Below, piece by piece: positions 61,832-64,000 of a DNA stretch of 64,000 nucleotides (position 1 is its first letter; every line of letters begins with the position of its first letter). The notes under the pieces were generated by a model that saw only the letters and a list, made by a program, of their open reading frames with translations, ran no database searches and was not told the origin of the DNA. A program made the position numbers and the translations under genes. The DNA is from Aphodoplasma sp045541115 (lineage in GTDB: Bacteria; Bacillota; Clostridia; UBA1381; UMGS1253), in the NCBI GenBank assembly GCA_045541115.1, contig JAZQIM010000021.1, positions 81,866 to 145,865 of the forward strand. The letters run 5' to 3'.

Positions 61832-61859
61832 GCCCTGCGATTATTCGCGGGGCTTTTTT
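61832..61859 (+). terminator. Expression-platform terminator of the FMN riboswitch
   Basis: An 8-bp stem GCCCTGCG / CGCGGGGC (one G-U) with a 6-base loop and a T run. It forms when FMN stabilises the aptamer. Confidence 0.92.
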
Positions 61860-61883
61860 ATTGTGAATACAGGCAAGGTTCTC

Positions 61884-61917
61884 CGAAATTCTTAAGCCTT
61901 TGGCTTTTAGAATTTCG
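61884..61917 (+). repeat. Hairpin flanked by short direct repeats in the ribU leader
   Basis: A near-perfect inverted repeat (CGAAATTCT against AGAATTTCG, with inner AA-GCC / GGC-TT pairs) lies after the riboswitch terminator. It has no T tract. AGGTTCT occurs on both sides (61876-61882 and 61919-61925), as if the hairpin were an insertion with a 7-base target duplication. Confidence 0.45.
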
Positions 61918-61955
61918 TGAGGTTCTTATTATAACAATATGGGGAGATGTAATTT

Positions 61956-62501
61956 ATGAAAAAAGTGAGTGTTCGTACGATTACCGTTGTAGCGATGCTT
62001 TCGGCGGCGGCATTTATACTGCAGATGATAGGAAGTATGATGGGGTTAAAGGTTGCGGGATTTTTGGAAATCGAGTTTTCTGATTTGCCGGCAATTATTG
62101 GAACGATGGCGCTTGGGCCTGTTTGCGGCGTAACAATTGAGCTTGTAAAAAATTTACTTAAATGCATGGCAACTACTACGGGATTTGTAGGGGAGCTTGC
62201 AAATTTTGTTGTCAATGCAAGCTTTGTGCTTGTTGCAGGATTGATATATAACAAAAATAAAACAAGGAAAGGCGCATTTATATCTTTTGTAATTGCAACG
62301 ATTGCTATGTCCGCGTTTGGTATTTTGACAAATGTCTTTATAATGCTTCCGCTCTATATGCCAAATGCCGATTTTGGCGCGCGTATGTCGCTTGCGCTTA
62401 CGACGATCACACCATTTAATCTTGTGAAGGGTGCGGTTTTATCGCTCATAACCTTCTTTATATATAAGCCTCTTTCTCCTATAATTAAAGGCAGAAAATA
62501 G
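61956..62501 (+). CDS. ribU: Riboflavin ECF transporter substrate-binding protein RibU
   Basis: A 181-residue S component of an energy-coupling factor transporter, with about six hydrophobic spans. LEIEFSDLPAIIGTMALGPVCG in the second span is characteristic of the RibU family, as are the NFVVNASFVLVAG and ITPFNLVKG segments. GGGGAGAT precedes the ATG. The FMN riboswitch just upstream independently supports riboflavin as substrate. The shared ECF ATPases and EcfT are encoded elsewhere. Confidence 0.95.
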   Translation: MKKVSVRTITVVAMLSAAAFILQMIGSMMGLKVAGFLEIEFSDLPAIIGTMALGPVCGVTIELVKNLLKCMATTTGFVGELANFVVNASFVLVAGLIYNKNKTRKGAFISFVIATIAMSAFGILTNVFIMLPLYMPNADFGARMSLALTTITPFNLVKGAVLSLITFFIYKPLSPIIKGRK

Positions 62502-62610
62502 ATAAAGGTACACGATCATATTTTGCATAGTTAATTTATAGACGGTTTTGTAATTGCAACTCCGGTTACATACTGCAGCGAAGAAAAATAATAAATTTAA
62601 AAAAAATACT

Positions 62611-62638
62611 TGATAATTTTATATTTTATGGTATAATT
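62611..62638 (+). promoter_or_regulatory. Sigma-A promoter of secG
   Basis: TTGATA (62611-62616) and TATAAT (62633-62638), 16-base spacer, about 48 bases before the ATG. Confidence 0.75.
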
Positions 62639-62685
62639 ATAAAAGTGTATATACTTACTAATGAACATATAGGAGGTTATTTCAA

Positions 62686-62940
62686 ATGGTAGTTGCTAAA
62701 AATATAGTAATGGTGCTGCATATTATAGCATCGCTTGTATTGATACTTGTTGTACTTCTTCAGTCGGGAAAATCTGCCGGAATATCGGGCAGTATTGCCG
62801 GTGGCGCTGAAACATTCTTCGGCAAAAACAAGGGTAGAACGATTGATGCGTTGCTCGAAAAGTGGACAGCGGCTTTTGCAATTTTATTCTTGCTCACATC
62901 GATTGCACTTTCGCTTATCGTAACAACGCTTTCGGCATAA
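62686..62940 (+). CDS. secG: Preprotein translocase subunit SecG
   Basis: An 84-residue SecG with two membrane spans (about 6-24 and 58-80) and the conserved connecting segment VVLLQSGKSAGISGSIAGGAETFFG. TAGGAGGTT precedes the ATG. It is a single-gene unit with its own promoter and terminator; in many clostridia it instead lies next to rnr and smpB. Confidence 0.96.
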   Translation: MVVAKNIVMVLHIIASLVLILVVLLQSGKSAGISGSIAGGAETFFGKNKGRTIDALLEKWTAAFAILFLLTSIALSLIVTTLSA

Positions 62941-62957
62941 TATTAAGAACAAAAAAC

Positions 62958-62984
62958 AGCTCACACATCGGTGTGGGCTTTTTT
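62958..62984 (+). terminator. Rho-independent terminator after secG
   Basis: A 9-bp stem AGCTCACAC / GTGTGGGCT (one T-G pair), loop ATCG, then a T run. Confidence 0.9.
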
Positions 62985-63041
62985 GTTTGCATATAAGATA
63001 AATAATTATCTTTTTATTGTATAAATATCTGTATATTTACC

Positions 63042-63070
63042 TTGATTTTATGTTTGAAATATTGTATTAT
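63042..63070 (+). promoter_or_regulatory. Promoter of the cohesin/Ig-like surface protein
   Basis: TTGATT (63042-63047) and TATTAT (63065-63070), 17-base spacer, about 64 bases before the ATG. Confidence 0.6.
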
Positions 63071-63133
63071 ATAATTGTGGTAATATGAAATAAAATATCT
63101 TTATTTATAGATAACAACGGAGGTAAAAAAAAT

Positions 63134-64000
63134 ATGCACAAAAGAATTATAAGCATTGTATTGGTACTGACGATGGTGTTTTCGCTTTGCTCGGGTTCTG
63201 TATTTGCGGCACCGTCTAGTCTTACAATCGGAGGTGGCGAAAGAATAAATCACAGATCGACGGATCCATGGATTGATGTTCCGATTTATATTTCCGGTAA
63301 CACTACTACAGGCATAACGAATTATAATATCGAAATTACTTATAATTCCGATATTATCACTCCTATGTCGTGTGCGAATGGTAATATTTTGTCGTACAAT
63401 ACTATAAATCTTAATGCGACAACGAGCGACGGAGAACCTGCTGTTTATGTAAATGGATACGACTTTATGAATCCTTCTACAAATGTGAAAAGAGATGGCA
63501 CATTGTTTACGGTAAGATTTTTGCTCAATGACGGTGTGCAGGATTCTACAATAACCCCGATAACTGTTAAAGTTGTTGAGCTCGGTTATTGGGATGATGC
63601 CATGAAGGACATAACTAATTATGTTGAAGAAAATATTAATGTCAAAATAAATTCGGATTTGGCAACGCTGATGACGCAGACAGTAACAGTAGCAGATATC
63701 GCATCAAAGACATACGGCGATGATGCATTCAGTATAGCAGTAACAGACAGTGTGCCGGTAGGTGCAGGACTTGGCAGCTTAACATATGCATCAAATAACA
63801 CAAGTGTTGCGACAGTAGATGCATCGACAGGCGAAGTTACAATCAAAGGTGCAGGAACGGCTACAATAACAATAAGCCGTAGCGGAAACGGTGAGTACGC
63901 AGACTTTAGCGTAGAGAAGACACTTACAGTAGGTAAAAAAGCAATAACAATTAACGCAACAAAGCCTGCAGATGTAAAGGTAGGAACGAGCGAATCTGCA
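63134..64000 (+). CDS. Secreted cohesin-domain and Ig-like-repeat surface protein (3'-truncated)
   Basis: The first 289 residues of a longer protein cut by the right edge. Residues 1-25 are a signal peptide (cleavage expected after VFA). Residues about 30-175 resemble a cohesin-type beta-sandwich (IDVPIYISGN, ITNYNIEITYNSDIITP, GTLFTVRFLLNDG). From about 183 a bacterial Ig/MBG-like module begins (ADIASKTYGDDAFSI ... SLTYASNNTSVATVD ... GAGTATITISRSGNGEYA), and a second seems to start at the edge. AACGGAGGT precedes the ATG. Either adhesion or scaffolding of extracellular enzymes fits; the missing part decides. Confidence 0.82.
   Translation, partial: MHKRIISIVLVLTMVFSLCSGSVFAAPSSLTIGGGERINHRSTDPWIDVPIYISGNTTTGITNYNIEITYNSDIITPMSCANGNILSYNTINLNATTSDGEPAVYVNGYDFMNPSTNVKRDGTLFTVRFLLNDGVQDSTITPITVKVVELGYWDDAMKDITNYVEENINVKINSDLATLMTQTVTVADIASKTYGDDAFSIAVTDSVPVGAGLGSLTYASNNTSVATVDASTGEVTIKGAGTATITISRSGNGEYADFSVEKTLTVGKKAITINATKPADVKVGTSESA

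Noticed and set aside
1..64000. CRISPR arrays, insertion sequences, prophage genes, tRNA and rRNA genes
   Set aside because: No regular direct-repeat array, transposase, integrase, phage structural gene, or recognisable tRNA/rRNA sequence was found by reading both strands; a tRNAscan/ISfinder run would be more sensitive.

Overview
The window is chromosomal DNA from an AT-rich, probably endospore-forming member of the Clostridia (Bacillota). The evidence is: PolC-type replicase, DnaD and DnaI-like primosome proteins, RNase J, AddAB instead of RecBCD, a zinc-binding L32 behind a YceD gene, NrdR, the gene order rpsB-tsf-pyrH-frr-uppS-cdsA-dxr-rseP-ispG-polC, a YlmC/YmxH sporulation-type protein and a Spo0E-like domain. 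Shine-Dalgarno sites are strong, near-consensus TTGACA-17-TATAAT promoters are common, and GTG/TTG starts are frequent. No rRNA, tRNA, CRISPR, insertion sequence or prophage was seen. The content is mostly core housekeeping.

Layout. 1-13.2 kb (+): an M16 peptidase pair (first gene cut by the edge), lgt carrying an in-frame Spo0E-like tail, addB-addA, a small coiled-coil membrane protein, yceD-rpmF, ylmC, nrdR and a PHP phosphoesterase. 13.3-15.8 kb (-): a secreted propeller-like stalk-domain protein followed by a Gfo/Idh/MocA oxidoreductase. 15.9-16.9 kb (+): yajC and a TIGR04086-type membrane protein. 16.9-44.8 kb (-): dnaD-dnaI, a tiny unannotated ORF, proS, rhaB, rnjA, the ten-gene rpsB-to-polC run, a P-type ATPase, rsmE with a four-helix membrane protein, and the aromatic operon aroF-pheA-prmA. 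44.9-64 kb (+): a heterodimeric ABC exporter, dprA-topA-trmFO, murA-walJ-rlmH, a homodimer-type ABC exporter, htpG, nfo, an FMN riboswitch with ribU, secG, and the start of a large cohesin/Ig-type surface protein that runs off the right edge.

How it works together. The long minus-strand run couples translation (S2, EF-Ts, ribosome recycling), UMP kinase, the isoprenoid route (Dxr, IspG, UppS), phospholipid synthesis (CdsA), membrane proteolysis (RseP) and replication (PolC). Hairpins between rpsB/tsf and tsf/pyrH probably step transcript levels down along it, and a structured leader precedes rpsB. The aromatic operon is preceded by a 34-codon leader peptide with seven Phe and two Tyr codons, and by mutually exclusive antiterminator and terminator helices. 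This is a textbook layout for ribosome-mediated attenuation and is the most interesting regulatory object in the window. The second is the lgt-Spo0E fusion: the Spo0E-like part keeps its own ribosome-binding site and ATG, and the two genes would separate if one A were missing from a short A run.

Limits: all assignments were made by reading the sequence. No database search, structure prediction or folding-energy calculation was run.
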